Of a DNA stretch of 64,000 nucleotides, positions 27,224-35,242 are shown piece after piece; within the stretch, counting starts at the first letter, position 1, and the number at the start of each line of letters is the position of its first letter. A program made the position numbers and the translations under genes. Origin of the DNA: GCA-2686265 sp036010965 (GTDB lineage Bacteria > Planctomycetota > UBA1135 > GCA-002686595); assembly GCA_036010965.1 (NCBI GenBank), contig DASCMO010000017.1:1-64000 (forward strand), in the 5' to 3' direction. The notes under the pieces are model-generated. The model had not been told where the DNA came from, did no database searches, and was given only the letters and a program-made list of their open reading frames with translations.

Positions 27224-27324
27224 GGGTCGATGGTGGGACTCCCGAGGACCTTCTAGCGCCTCTGGGCCCGCCGTTGTCACAGGAGTGTCAGCGCCGCGAA
27301 GTTATCGTCCCGGCTCGGCTCGGC

Positions 27325-28293
27325 TCAGGCCGACAAGGCCGCCAGGGCGTGCGCCAGGGCCGGGTGCCCGGCGGGTGCTCTCGCGAGGACGAAGGACTCG
27401 CCCCCGGCGGCGAGGAAAGTCTCGCGCCCCCGTCGGCTCAATTCCTCCAGGGTTTCGAGACCGTCGGTCAGGAAACCGGGGGCGCTTACGGCGACGCGCT
27501 TCACGCCGCGCGCCGCGAGGTCGGCCAGGGTCGCCGCGGTGGCCGGTCCCAACCAGGGGGTACGTCCGAAACGCGACTGGAAGCAGACGGTCGTGTGTTC
27601 CTCCTTCCAGGCCACGGCGGCCGTGAGGGCCTCGGCCGTGCGCCGGCAGTCGGCCTGGTAGCGGCCGCCCTCGCGGCGGTCGACGGCCGCGGGGATCGCG
27701 TGGAAGGAGAAGACCAGGTGTTCCGGCTCGGCATCCCCCGCCTCTTGCACGGCCGTGCGCAGGCGGTCGGCGAGGGCCACCACGTAGCCCGGGTCGGCGG
27801 GGTCGAGGTGCGCGACCGAGAGGCGTTCCTCAAGTCCGAGGCGTCTGGCGATGGCGTGGGCGGTCGCTTCCACCGTTCCCGCGCTGGAGGCCGTGCGCTG
27901 GGGGAAGAGCGGGGCGACCACCAGTCGCTCTGCGCGCGCCGCCGCCGCGGCCATGGCGGCCTCCAGGCTCTGAGCCCCATAGCGGTAGGCGAGGCTGGCC
28001 GATCCTTGATCGCCCAGGTCCGCTCGCACCGCATCCAGCAAGCGCTCGCTCTCCACTGCCAGGGGTGAGCCCGCGTCGGTCCAGATTGTGCGATAGAGCG
28101 CGGCCACGCGCGCCGGCCGGCGGCGCAGGACGATCCCGTGCAAGATGGGCAACCACAGCCAGCGCGGCCGCTCGACCACCATCGGGTCGCTCAGGAACTC
28201 GGCCAGGAACGCCCGTACGGCGCTCTCCGTTGGGGCCGAGGGTGTGCCGAGGTTGGTGAGGATCAGCTCCCTCGTCGGCGCGGCGTCGACCAT
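27325..28293 (-). CDS. hemH: ferrochelatase
   Basis: Inserts Fe(II) into protoporphyrin IX, the last step of protoheme synthesis. Motifs: LTNLGTPSAPTESAVRAFLAEFLSD at the N-terminus (shortened in sense: LTNLGTP and FLSDPMVVE), the long RTIWTDAGSPL block, VVAPLFPQ, and LVFSFHAIP with the metal-site His. CFQSRFGRTPWLGP and ISAPGFLTDGLETLEE (seen as VSAPGFLTDGLETLEE) close the fold. 322 residues. It is the first gene of the heme train. A TATAAC box eight bases before the ATG suggests a leaderless mRNA. Confidence 0.96.
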   Translation of the reverse strand: MVDAAPTRELILTNLGTPSAPTESAVRAFLAEFLSDPMVVERPRWLWLPILHGIVLRRRPARVAALYRTIWTDAGSPLAVESERLLDAVRADLGDQGSASLAYRYGAQSLEAAMAAAAARAERLVVAPLFPQRTASSAGTVEATAHAIARRLGLEERLSVAHLDPADPGYVVALADRLRTAVQEAGDAEPEHLVFSFHAIPAAVDRREGGRYQADCRRTAEALTAAVAWKEEHTTVCFQSRFGRTPWLGPATAATLADLAARGVKRVAVSAPGFLTDGLETLEELSRRGRETFLAAGGESFVLARAPAGHPALAHALAALSA

Positions 28294-28301
28294 GGCGCGC
28301 C

Positions 28302-28307
28302 GTTATA
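28302..28307 (-). promoter_or_regulatory. possible -10 element for the heme gene train
   Basis: TATAAC on the minus strand lies eight bases before the hemH ATG. A transcript starting at the usual distance would begin at or next to the start codon, so the mRNA may be leaderless; no ribosome site is present. No -35 box is obvious. Confidence 0.35.
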
Positions 28308-28336
28308 CCAACCCCTTGCGCCGCCCGTCTGCTGCC

Positions 28337-28732
28337 TCAGGGACAGAAGGTCACGCTGAGGGCGTCGGAGAGGTTGAATCCCGAGCCCTGGGGGCCGGTG
28401 GGGTCCCGGTACCAGAACTGGAAGAACCACGTCTCGCCCGCATCGATCTGGCCGCCCGGAGCGGGGGGCGCGCTGAAGTCCAGCGGCCGCGATGCGTGGC
28501 CGCCGGGCTCGATGACCTGCGGCGGATTCAGTCGCCAGACCGTCCCGCCGACGCAGCGAACGCCGTCGCCGAAGGGGATCTGGGCCTGCTGCGGACCGTA
28601 GTAGAAGAGGCCGAACTGGCCGGGGATGGCACCGTCCGCGCGCAGTTCGAAGTCGCTGGCGGAGATTATGGTCGTGCCGCCGTGGGAGATCCACGCGCCG
28701 GGGCCGGCGGAGTTGGGAGCGCTCGTGCAGTA
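28337..28732 (-). repeat. C-terminal secreted-protein module, copy 1
   Basis: Coding segment for the last ~131 residues of the sugar-dehydrogenase-like protein. It shares the PFGDGVRC, WYRDP and FNLS...F endings with modules at 30949, 43954, 49818 and 51713, but lacks the cysteine-rich CPCGN lead-in. Confidence 0.7.
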
Positions 28733-29890
28733 GGCCCAGGCCGTGCTCCCCGCGGGCACGATCTTGAACACCTCGCCGCCCGCCTTGTCGAGCAGGTATA
28801 GCTCGCCGTCGGCGTCCTCTCCGAAGGAGACCAGCAGGTCGATGCTGGTGGAACCGCAGGGGGCCAGTTCCGCCGTGCGCTCGGTGAGCTCGCTCATGCC
28901 CGCTCCGTCGTGGCGGAAGGACCAGACGCGCCCGCTGCAAAAGTCGCCGAAGAAGACCTTGCCCTGTTCAGCGGGCAGCGCGGCGCCGCGATACACGACG
29001 CCGCCGATCACGCAGCAGTTGCCCAGGGTGTGGGGGTAGTCGTGGACAGGATCGATCCACGACGGATCGTCGCAGGCGCAGCCTGCCGCGTTCGTGCAGT
29101 CCGTCCCCTCCATACACTTCCAGCCGTAGTTCTCTCCGCCGGCGCTGGCGGCGGGCTGGAAGTTGATCTCCTCGCGGTCCGCCTGCCCCACGTCGCCGAT
29201 CCACAGGTCCCCGGTGACGCGGTCGAAGCTGAAGCGCCAGGGCTGGCGCAAGCCGTAGGCCCAGATCGCCTCTTCGGCTCCCGGCACGCCGACGAAGGGG
29301 TTGTCGGGCGGAACGTGGGGGGGCGGCAGGTCCACGTCGAGGCGCAGGAGCTTGCCGAAGGTGGTCGTGAGGTCCTGGGCGTGGCCGTTGGGGTCGTTGT
29401 CGGGGCCGCCGTCACCTATCCCGACATAGAGCATGCCATCGGGGCCGAACTGCACGCAGCTCCAGTTGTGGACCAGGTGTGGCTGCGGCTGGGGCCCGAG
29501 GATCAGGACGGCGCTGCTGGGGTCAGCGATGTTGGGGTTGCTCGAGAGCCCGTACTGCACCAGATGAGAGTTCTGCCCTACGTCCTGATAGACGACGTAG
29601 AAGCGACCGTTGGAGGCGTGGTCGGGGTGGAAGGCCATGCCCAGCAAGCCCTCGGTGTTGTGTGCGACGATGCCGGAGAGGTCGAGGAAGGGCTGGCCCT
29701 GGATGCGGCCGTCCTCGATCAGGTAGATGACGCCGTTCTCGGTCGTGACGAACAGACGCCGGGAGTCGCCGGGCGGGGCGCAGAGGAAGGTCGGCGTGTC
29801 GAACCCCGAGGCGATGCGGACCGAGGCGATGCCCTGGGCGTGAGCCGCGGGGGCGGCGAACAGGAGCAGGCAAGCGAGGAGGAGCTTCAT
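28337..29890 (-). CDS. secreted PQQ-dependent sugar dehydrogenase-like (GSDH/sorbosone) protein
   Basis: Exported beta-propeller of the glucose/sorbosone dehydrogenase family, likely oxidising a sugar or aldose with PQQ outside the cytoplasm. A signal peptide is clear (MKLLLACLLLFAAPAAHAQG). The propeller contains GFDTPTFLCAPPGDSRRLFVTTENG, LLGMAFHPD, YVGIGDGGPDNDPNG, LLRLDVD and WAYGLRQPWRFSFDR, plus GDVGQADREEIN. Extra cysteine pairs occur in ENYGWKCMEGTDC. From about residue 387 a roughly 131-residue C-terminal module starts at YCTSAPNS and ends FWYRDP...GFNLSDALSVTFCP. It recurs in four other proteins of the window. ATG at 29890. Confidence 0.88.
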   Translation of the reverse strand: MKLLLACLLLFAAPAAHAQGIASVRIASGFDTPTFLCAPPGDSRRLFVTTENGVIYLIEDGRIQGQPFLDLSGIVAHNTEGLLGMAFHPDHASNGRFYVVYQDVGQNSHLVQYGLSSNPNIADPSSAVLILGPQPQPHLVHNWSCVQFGPDGMLYVGIGDGGPDNDPNGHAQDLTTTFGKLLRLDVDLPPPHVPPDNPFVGVPGAEEAIWAYGLRQPWRFSFDRVTGDLWIGDVGQADREEINFQPAASAGGENYGWKCMEGTDCTNAAGCACDDPSWIDPVHDYPHTLGNCCVIGGVVYRGAALPAEQGKVFFGDFCSGRVWSFRHDGAGMSELTERTAELAPCGSTSIDLLVSFGEDADGELYLLDKAGGEVFKIVPAGSTAWAYCTSAPNSAGPGAWISHGGTTIISASDFELRADGAIPGQFGLFYYGPQQAQIPFGDGVRCVGGTVWRLNPPQVIEPGGHASRPLDFSAPPAPGGQIDAGETWFFQFWYRDPTGPQGSGFNLSDALSVTFCP

Positions 29891-30222
29891 CGGTGGTCTG
29901 TTGGTCGGGGCCGGATCCTGACTCGCGGCGGAGGGGGCCTGCCAATCCGAGGCTATCACGATGCGCCAGGTTTGACCGATTTCAGCAGGCGGGTGACCCG
30001 CCATTTGGTGCTGGCGAGGTCCAGAATGAGGTCCCGCACGGGGGCATGGAGCGATCGTTGGGTCGCCCGCAGGGGCGAGGATCGGTCCTGACGGGGCTGA
30101 TTGGCCCTCCCTGAAGCCGGAGGTCCCCGAGAGACACCTTGTCCAGTAGCCTGATTCGTGATCCCAGCAATCCCATCGTCCTGGAGCGTCGAACGCTCTG
30201 GGCGCTTCAAGGAGAACCCATC
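29891..30222. other. divergent intergenic region
   Basis: This 332-base gap lies between two divergent genes for secreted proteins. No supported reading frame was found. Two inverted repeats are visible: GGCGGGT-G-ACCCGCC at 29988-30002 and GAGCGT-CGA-ACGCTC at 30184-30198. The second lies 24 bases before the rightward ATG, ahead of its AAGGAG ribosome site. Confidence 0.5.
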
Positions 30223-31389
30223 ATGTTTCGTCTTCACTCCACGTCCATCGCTCTTGTAACCCTGACGTGTCTGGCCGCGACCGCCGGCGCACAGTCCTAC
30301 AGCGAGGACTTCGAGTCCTTGACCCTTGGGTTTCTCGATGGTCAGGACCGCTGGCACGGCTGGGACGCCAACAACACGCTGTTCAGCACCGTCGTCAGCA
30401 CGCAGAACAACACGCCGGGAGGCACTCAGTCGGCCGAGATCTCCGTTGGCGCCGACACGATCTGCGATTTCGACGCGATCAACAGCTTGCCCGAGCTGGC
30501 CTTCGACTCAGGGCAGTGGACGCTGTCGTGTCAGATGTTCGTGGAGGGGGGCTTCCAGGGCCAGCAGTACTACATGGTGATGAACGACTACAACGATTTC
30601 GGGCCCTACGAGTGGAACGTGATGCTGCAGTTCGATTCGGCCAGCTCGAACGTGATCTGCAGTTGCGGCAGCAACGGTCCGCCGGTGACCATGCCGATCC
30701 AGTTCGACGACTGGGCCGAGATCCGCTGTGAGTTCGATCTCGACGCGGACAACGTCGACCTCTACTACGACAACCAGTTCGTCGGCTCCTATCCCCCCTC
30801 GTTAGGGGTCTTCGGGAGCGACAGCTACGCCAGCGCTCGAATCGACGCCATCGATCTCTATCCCGATGCTGCCGGTTTTCCCAACACGACGCCCGTCTAC
30901 TACGACGACTTCTCCCTGGAGCAGGTCGGAGGCACCCTGGGCACTTCGTTCTGCTCGGGTGACGGCACCGGCACCGCCTGTCCCTGCGGCAACAACGGTG
31001 GCGTCGGTGAGGGCTGCGGAAACAGCTCGGGTAGCGGAGGCACGCTCTCCGCTACCGGCGACTCCAGCGCCGGTGGCAGCCAAACCTACGAGGCAGGCAA
31101 CCTGATTCCCGGGCAGCCGGCCTTGCTGTTCAGTGGCAACAACGCCATCAATGGCGGCCTGGGCATTCCCTTCGGCGACGGCCTGCGCTGCGCCGGCCAG
31201 GGTGTGCTGCGCCACGGCGTGCGGAGCCCCAACGCTGGCGGCGACGCCAGCTGGGCCTCGCCTCTGCCCAATGAGGCGTGGGGGCCGGGGGACACGAAGC
31301 ATTTCCAGGGCTGGTACCGCGACCCGAGCGGAAGCCCCTGCGGGAACGGCTTCAACCTGACCACCGGGCACACGATCAGCTTCAACTGA
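30223..31389 (+). CDS. secreted protein with lectin-like N-terminal domain and recurrent C-terminal module
   Basis: Exported protein of unknown role. ATG at 30223 follows AAGGAG and opens a signal peptide (MFRLHSTSIALVTLTCLAATAGAQ). The next ~220 residues start YSEDFESLTLGFLDGQDRWHG and end YYDDFSLEQVGG, a pattern of concanavalin-like jelly-roll domains in planctomycete secreted proteins (inference from the DDFSL end). Residues after about 242 form the recurrent module, with FCSGDGTGTACPCGNNGG lead-in and GWYRDPSGSPCGNGFNLTTG near the C-terminus. Divergent from the sugar-dehydrogenase-like gene. Confidence 0.85.
   Translation: MFRLHSTSIALVTLTCLAATAGAQSYSEDFESLTLGFLDGQDRWHGWDANNTLFSTVVSTQNNTPGGTQSAEISVGADTICDFDAINSLPELAFDSGQWTLSCQMFVEGGFQGQQYYMVMNDYNDFGPYEWNVMLQFDSASSNVICSCGSNGPPVTMPIQFDDWAEIRCEFDLDADNVDLYYDNQFVGSYPPSLGVFGSDSYASARIDAIDLYPDAAGFPNTTPVYYDDFSLEQVGGTLGTSFCSGDGTGTACPCGNNGGVGEGCGNSSGSGGTLSATGDSSAGGSQTYEAGNLIPGQPALLFSGNNAINGGLGIPFGDGLRCAGQGVLRHGVRSPNAGGDASWASPLPNEAWGPGDTKHFQGWYRDPSGSPCGNGFNLTTGHTISFN
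30949..31389 (+). repeat. C-terminal secreted-protein module, copy 2
   Basis: Coding segment of ~146 residues. It has the cysteine-rich lead-in CPCGNNGG...GCGNSSG, then LIPGQPALLFSGNNA, PFGDGLRCAG and WYRDPSGSPCG. It resembles copies 4 and 5 most closely. Confidence 0.75.
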
Positions 31390-31431
31390 GCGTGGTCCAG
31401 CGCTGAGCGAGGGCATGTGGGCTCGGGGCAC

Positions 31432-33156
31432 TCAGTGTCCGAGGGCCTCGAGGCGCGCGCGCCAGGTGCGCGCCTCTTCCTTTCTGCCGAGGCGCTCCAG
31501 GAGGGCCTGGACGTTCTCCACGGCGGGGCGGTGTCGCGGGTCGAGGCTCGCGGCCCGCCGGTAATGGAGCAGCGCGGCCGCGTCCTCGCCCCGCTTCTCG
31601 AGGCACACCCCGAGGCTGTTGACGGTCGCGGCGCGCTCGGCGCCGGCCTCCAGGAGGGCCCGGAAGTGTGGCTCGGCCTCTCCGGGCCGATCGAGGGCCA
31701 GCAGGTACGTGCCCAGGTAGCGCCGCGCCCAGAGGTTGTGGGGGTTGCCGTCCAGAATCAGGCGCAGAGCGTCGGCTCCTTCCTCCAGCTCGCCGGCATC
31801 TCCGAGGGCCGCTGCTTGACCCATTGCGTAGGCCTCGGCCATGCGCGCGTGGGGACTCGGCCGGTCGCATTCGTCGAGAGGGTCGGGGAGCGGGCCCGCT
31901 TCCGAGCCCGAGGCCGCGTAGCCAAGGCGTTCCAGTTCGGCCATCAGAGCCTCGGTGTCGGTGTCGATGCCCTCGATCGCCAGGGTCGGCAGCCTGCTCA
32001 GCTCGGCCAGGCGTCGGCGGTAGCTCTCTGTCCGCGCTCCGTCCGCGGTGAGCAGGTCGGTCGTCTCGCCAGGGTCGGCGATCGGGTCGAACAGCTCGGG
32101 GGCGGCGCTGTGGACGTACTTGCCCTGGGCGTCGGCCCACCCGGCGAGCGGGCTCCAGCCGTGGTTCAGGAGGCCGGAGTAAGATTCGAAGTACACGCCC
32201 GGGCGGTCCTCGGGTCCGGGTCCCATCAGGTCGACGCCGTCCACATCGCCACTAGAACCCAGGTCCAGCGCGGCGATCAGCGTCGGGAAGACGTCCACCA
32301 CACTGACCACCGCCTTCGAGCGCTCGCCGGCTCGGCGGCCGTCGGGGGCGCGCACGAGCAGCGGTACGCGCAGGGTCGGCTCGTAGCAGGTGAGGGAGTG
32401 GGTCAGCTCGCCGTGCTGTCCAAGGGCCTCGCCGTGATCGCCGACCACCACGACCCAGGTGCGGTCGAGTTCGCCGCTGCGCGCGAGCTCGTCAAGCAGG
32501 CGTCCGAGGGCGTGGTCCATGGCCGCCACCTCTCCCAGGTAGGGGTCGCCGCCGACACGCTCGGCGAACCCGGGGGGTGGTGAGTAGGGGCGGTGGGCGT
32601 CGAACAGGTGTACCCAGGCCAGGAAAGGCCGAGCGCGCTCGCGCCGCCTGTACCAGCCGAGGAAGGCGTCGACGACGGCGTCCGCCGCGCGCTCGGCGTA
32701 GGCGCTGGATGTGCCTCCCACCCCGCGCACCGGCGCGTCGTAGTGGTCGAAGCCCTGGTCCAGACCGAAGGCCGGGTCGAGCACGACGGCTGCCAGGAAG
32801 GCGGCGGTCTCGATGCCTCTCTCGCGCGCGCGCTCGGCCAGGGTCACGGCGGCTGGAGGTAGGGCGCGCGCGTTGTTGATCCGAAGGGTGTGGCGCGGCG
32901 GGTAGAGGCCGGTCAGCATCGACGCGTGGGCCGGCAGGGTGATGGGCGCGGTCGTGCGTGCGCGCTCGAAGAGCAGCCCCTCGTTTGCGAGCGCGTCGAG
33001 GCGAGGAGTCGTGGGGGCTGGGTTGCCGTAGCAGCTCAGGGCGTCTGCGCGGGTCGTGTCGAGGGTCACCAGCAGGGCGCAGGGCGGCGGCTGGGTCGCC
33101 GGGCAGGCGGCGAGCGCGGTCATGACGAGTGCGCCGGCGGCGGAGCTGTAACGCAC
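31432..33156 (-). CDS. sulfatase-like (alkaline phosphatase superfamily) lipoprotein with TPR repeats
   Basis: Hydrolase-fold protein, probably exported as a lipoprotein (lipobox-like LAAC after GALVMTALAA). The sulfatase fold is shown by LLVTLDTTRADALSCYG (metal ligands), the nucleophile region ITLPAHASMLTGLYP, LAWVHLFDAHRPY and VVVVGDHGEALGQHGE. The usual Cys/Ser-x-Pro-x-Arg is replaced by Thr-Leu-Pro-Ala-His, so sulfatase activity through formylglycine is not expected. The last ~170 residues contain TPR-like repeats (AEPHFRALLEAG, AALLHYRRAASLDP). The start is uncertain: GTG at 33156 (used), ATG at 33123, or ATG at 33231 overlapping the upstream gene. Confidence 0.82.
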   Translation of the reverse strand: MRYSSAAGALVMTALAACPATQPPPCALLVTLDTTRADALSCYGNPAPTTPRLDALANEGLLFERARTTAPITLPAHASMLTGLYPPRHTLRINNARALPPAAVTLAERARERGIETAAFLAAVVLDPAFGLDQGFDHYDAPVRGVGGTSSAYAERAADAVVDAFLGWYRRRERARPFLAWVHLFDAHRPYSPPPGFAERVGGDPYLGEVAAMDHALGRLLDELARSGELDRTWVVVVGDHGEALGQHGELTHSLTCYEPTLRVPLLVRAPDGRRAGERSKAVVSVVDVFPTLIAALDLGSSGDVDGVDLMGPGPEDRPGVYFESYSGLLNHGWSPLAGWADAQGKYVHSAAPELFDPIADPGETTDLLTADGARTESYRRRLAELSRLPTLAIEGIDTDTEALMAELERLGYAASGSEAGPLPDPLDECDRPSPHARMAEAYAMGQAAALGDAGELEEGADALRLILDGNPHNLWARRYLGTYLLALDRPGEAEPHFRALLEAGAERAATVNSLGVCLEKRGEDAAALLHYRRAASLDPRHRPAVENVQALLERLGRKEEARTWRARLEALGH

Positions 33157-33206
33157 GTGCCGCGCTCGCGGCCGGGCTCGCGCGCGCACACCGCAGGAGG
33201 TCGCCT

Positions 33207-33647
33207 TCACTCGCCGATGTCCTCGTTCCACAGCTCAGGGTGTGCGGCGATGAACTTCTGCATCAGGCTCACACACTCCTCGTCATCGACGATCGAGAGC
33301 TCGACTCCCCGGGAGCGGAGGCGCTCTTGGGGGCCCTGGAAGGTCCGGTCCTCGCCCACGACGACGCGCGGGATGCGGTAGAGCAAGACCGTCCCGCTGC
33401 ACATCTCGCAGGGGGAGAGGGTGGAGTAGAGGGTCGTGCGGGCGTACTCGGCGGCGCTGCGTCGGCCGGCGTTCTCGATGCAGTCCATCTCCGCGTGCAG
33501 GATCGCGCTGCCCTGCTGCACGCGCCGGTTGTGGCCGCGTCCGACGATCTCGCCGTCGAGGACCAGCACGGAGCCGATCGGGATCCCGCCCTCGGCCAGG
33601 CCCAGGCGCGCCTCGCGGATCGCTTCGATCAGGAAGGGGTCGGGCAT
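33207..33647 (-). CDS. cytosine deaminase-like nucleoside/nucleobase deaminase
   Basis: Zinc hydrolase that probably deaminates cytosine to uracil. The whole pattern follows fungal cytosine deaminase: GLAEGGIPIGSVLVLDG, GRGHNRR, SAILHAEMDCIENAGR (zinc His and catalytic Glu), STLSPCEMCSGTVLLYRIPRVVVGE (two zinc Cys), and the C-terminal WNEDIGE. ATG at 33647 gives 146 residues. The open frame to 33803 is low-complexity and overlaps the promoter region. It is divergent from the NCS1 transporter gene, next to the pyrimidine catabolic genes, which would take up its uracil product. Confidence 0.88.
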   Translation of the reverse strand: MPDPFLIEAIREARLGLAEGGIPIGSVLVLDGEIVGRGHNRRVQQGSAILHAEMDCIENAGRRSAAEYARTTLYSTLSPCEMCSGTVLLYRIPRVVVGEDRTFQGPQERLRSRGVELSIVDDEECVSLMQKFIAAHPELWNEDIGE

Positions 33648-33771
33648 CTCGTCGTGGCGCGTGGGAGCGCCGGAGGCCGCGGGTGCGCGCTCTCCGTGAA
33701 CGGTACAGTAACCCACGCCCCCGGCGCCACCCGCGCCGAGCCCTCCGATGCCATCCAGGAGCGACGAACCC

Positions 33772-35217
33772 ATGCCGAGTTTCCCCGATCCGTCCCTGAT
33801 CAACGACGACCTCGCGCCGACCTCTCACGAGGCCCGCAACTGGTCCGTCCTGCACATGGCCTCGCTCTGGATCGGGATGGTCGTCTGCGTGCCGACCTAC
33901 ATGCTGGCCGGGGGCATGATCGACCTCGGCATGAACTGGTGGCAGGCCGTCGGCACGGTGCTGCTCGGCAACCTGATCGTCCTGATCCCCATGATCCTCA
34001 ACGGCCACGCGGGCACCAAGCTGGGCGTTCCCTTCCCGGTCCTCTCGCGCGCCAGCTTCGGGGTCACGGGCGCCCACATCCCGTCCGTCCTGCGCGGCCT
34101 CGTCGCCTGCGGGTGGTTTGGGATCCAGACCGCGATCGGCGGGGCGGCGATCTACCAGCTGAGCGGGGTGCTACGAGCCGAGGCCTATACCGGAGCGGAC
34201 CTTCCGATAGTGGGCCTCAATCTTCTCGAGCTGGCCTGCGTGCTGGTCTTCTGGCTGCTGCAGGTCGCGATCATCTGGCGCGGGATCGACTCGATCAAAG
34301 TGCTCGAGACCTGGGCCGCGCCCTTCCTGATCCTGATGGGGCTGGCGCTGCTCGCCTGGGCCTACCTGAAGACCGAGGGCTGGGGAGACATGCTCTCGGC
34401 ACGCTCGGCCTTTGATCCGGGCGGCGAGAAGGAAGGTCAGTTTCTCTCGGTCTTCTTTCCGAGCCTGACGGCGATGGTCGGCTTCTGGGCGACCCTGTCC
34501 CTCAACATCCCCGACTTCACGCGCTACGCGCGCTCGCAGCGGGACCAGGCCCTCGGGCAGGCCCTGGGCCTGCCGCTGGTCATGACGCTCTTCGCCTTCG
34601 TGGGAGTGGCCGTGACCTCCGCGACGGTCGTCATCTACGGCGAGGCGATCCCCGACCCGACCGCTCTGGCCGGGCGCATGGGGGGCGGATGGACCGTCGT
34701 CGTCTCGCTCATTGCCCTGAGCGTCGCGACCCTCTCGACGAACATCGCGGCCAATGTCGTCTCCCCGGCGAACGTGATCCTGAACCTCTCCCCGCGCCGC
34801 GCGACCTTCCGCATCGGCGGGCTGATCACGGCCCTGGTCGGGATCGTGATCCTGCCCTGGAAGCTGATCGAGTCGACCGACGGCTACATCTTCACCTGGC
34901 TGATCGGCTACTCGGCCTTGCTCGGCCCGATCGGTGGCATCGTGATCTGCGACTACTTCCTCGTGCGGCGCACGAATGTCGACGTGGACGCCCTCTACCA
35001 GCGGCGCGGTGAGTACGCCTACAGTGGGGGGGTGAACCCGGTGGCGGTCTTCGCCCTCGTCGCGGGCGTCGCCCCCAACGTCCCCGGCTTCCTGGCCGAG
35101 GCGGGCCTCGTCGACTCCGTGCCGGCCGTCTTCGCGAGCGTCTACACCTACGCCTGGTTCGTGGGTTTCGCCCTCTCCGGCGGCCTCTACACCCTCGGAA
35201 TGAAGCTGCGCGGCTGA
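33772..35217 (+). CDS. NCS1 family nucleobase:cation symporter
   Basis: Twelve-helix inner-membrane transporter of the NCS1 family, taking up uracil, cytosine, allantoin or hydantoin with Na+ or H+. It has NDDLAPTSHEARNWS at the N-terminus, MLAGGMIDLGMNWWQA, LGVPFPVLSRASFGV, GWFGIQTAIGGAAIY, LSLNIPDFTRYARSQRDQ and NIAANVVSPANVI, all NCS1 blocks. ATG at 33772 follows an AGGAG stretch 12 bases upstream; an earlier ATG at 33748 has none. The gene faces the deaminase and the catabolic operon, so a pyrimidine substrate is likely (inference). Confidence 0.93.
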   Translation: MPSFPDPSLINDDLAPTSHEARNWSVLHMASLWIGMVVCVPTYMLAGGMIDLGMNWWQAVGTVLLGNLIVLIPMILNGHAGTKLGVPFPVLSRASFGVTGAHIPSVLRGLVACGWFGIQTAIGGAAIYQLSGVLRAEAYTGADLPIVGLNLLELACVLVFWLLQVAIIWRGIDSIKVLETWAAPFLILMGLALLAWAYLKTEGWGDMLSARSAFDPGGEKEGQFLSVFFPSLTAMVGFWATLSLNIPDFTRYARSQRDQALGQALGLPLVMTLFAFVGVAVTSATVVIYGEAIPDPTALAGRMGGGWTVVVSLIALSVATLSTNIAANVVSPANVILNLSPRRATFRIGGLITALVGIVILPWKLIESTDGYIFTWLIGYSALLGPIGGIVICDYFLVRRTNVDVDALYQRRGEYAYSGGVNPVAVFALVAGVAPNVPGFLAEAGLVDSVPAVFASVYTYAWFVGFALSGGLYTLGMKLRG

Positions 35218-35242
35218 GAGGCCGTGCTGGCGCCGACGGAGG

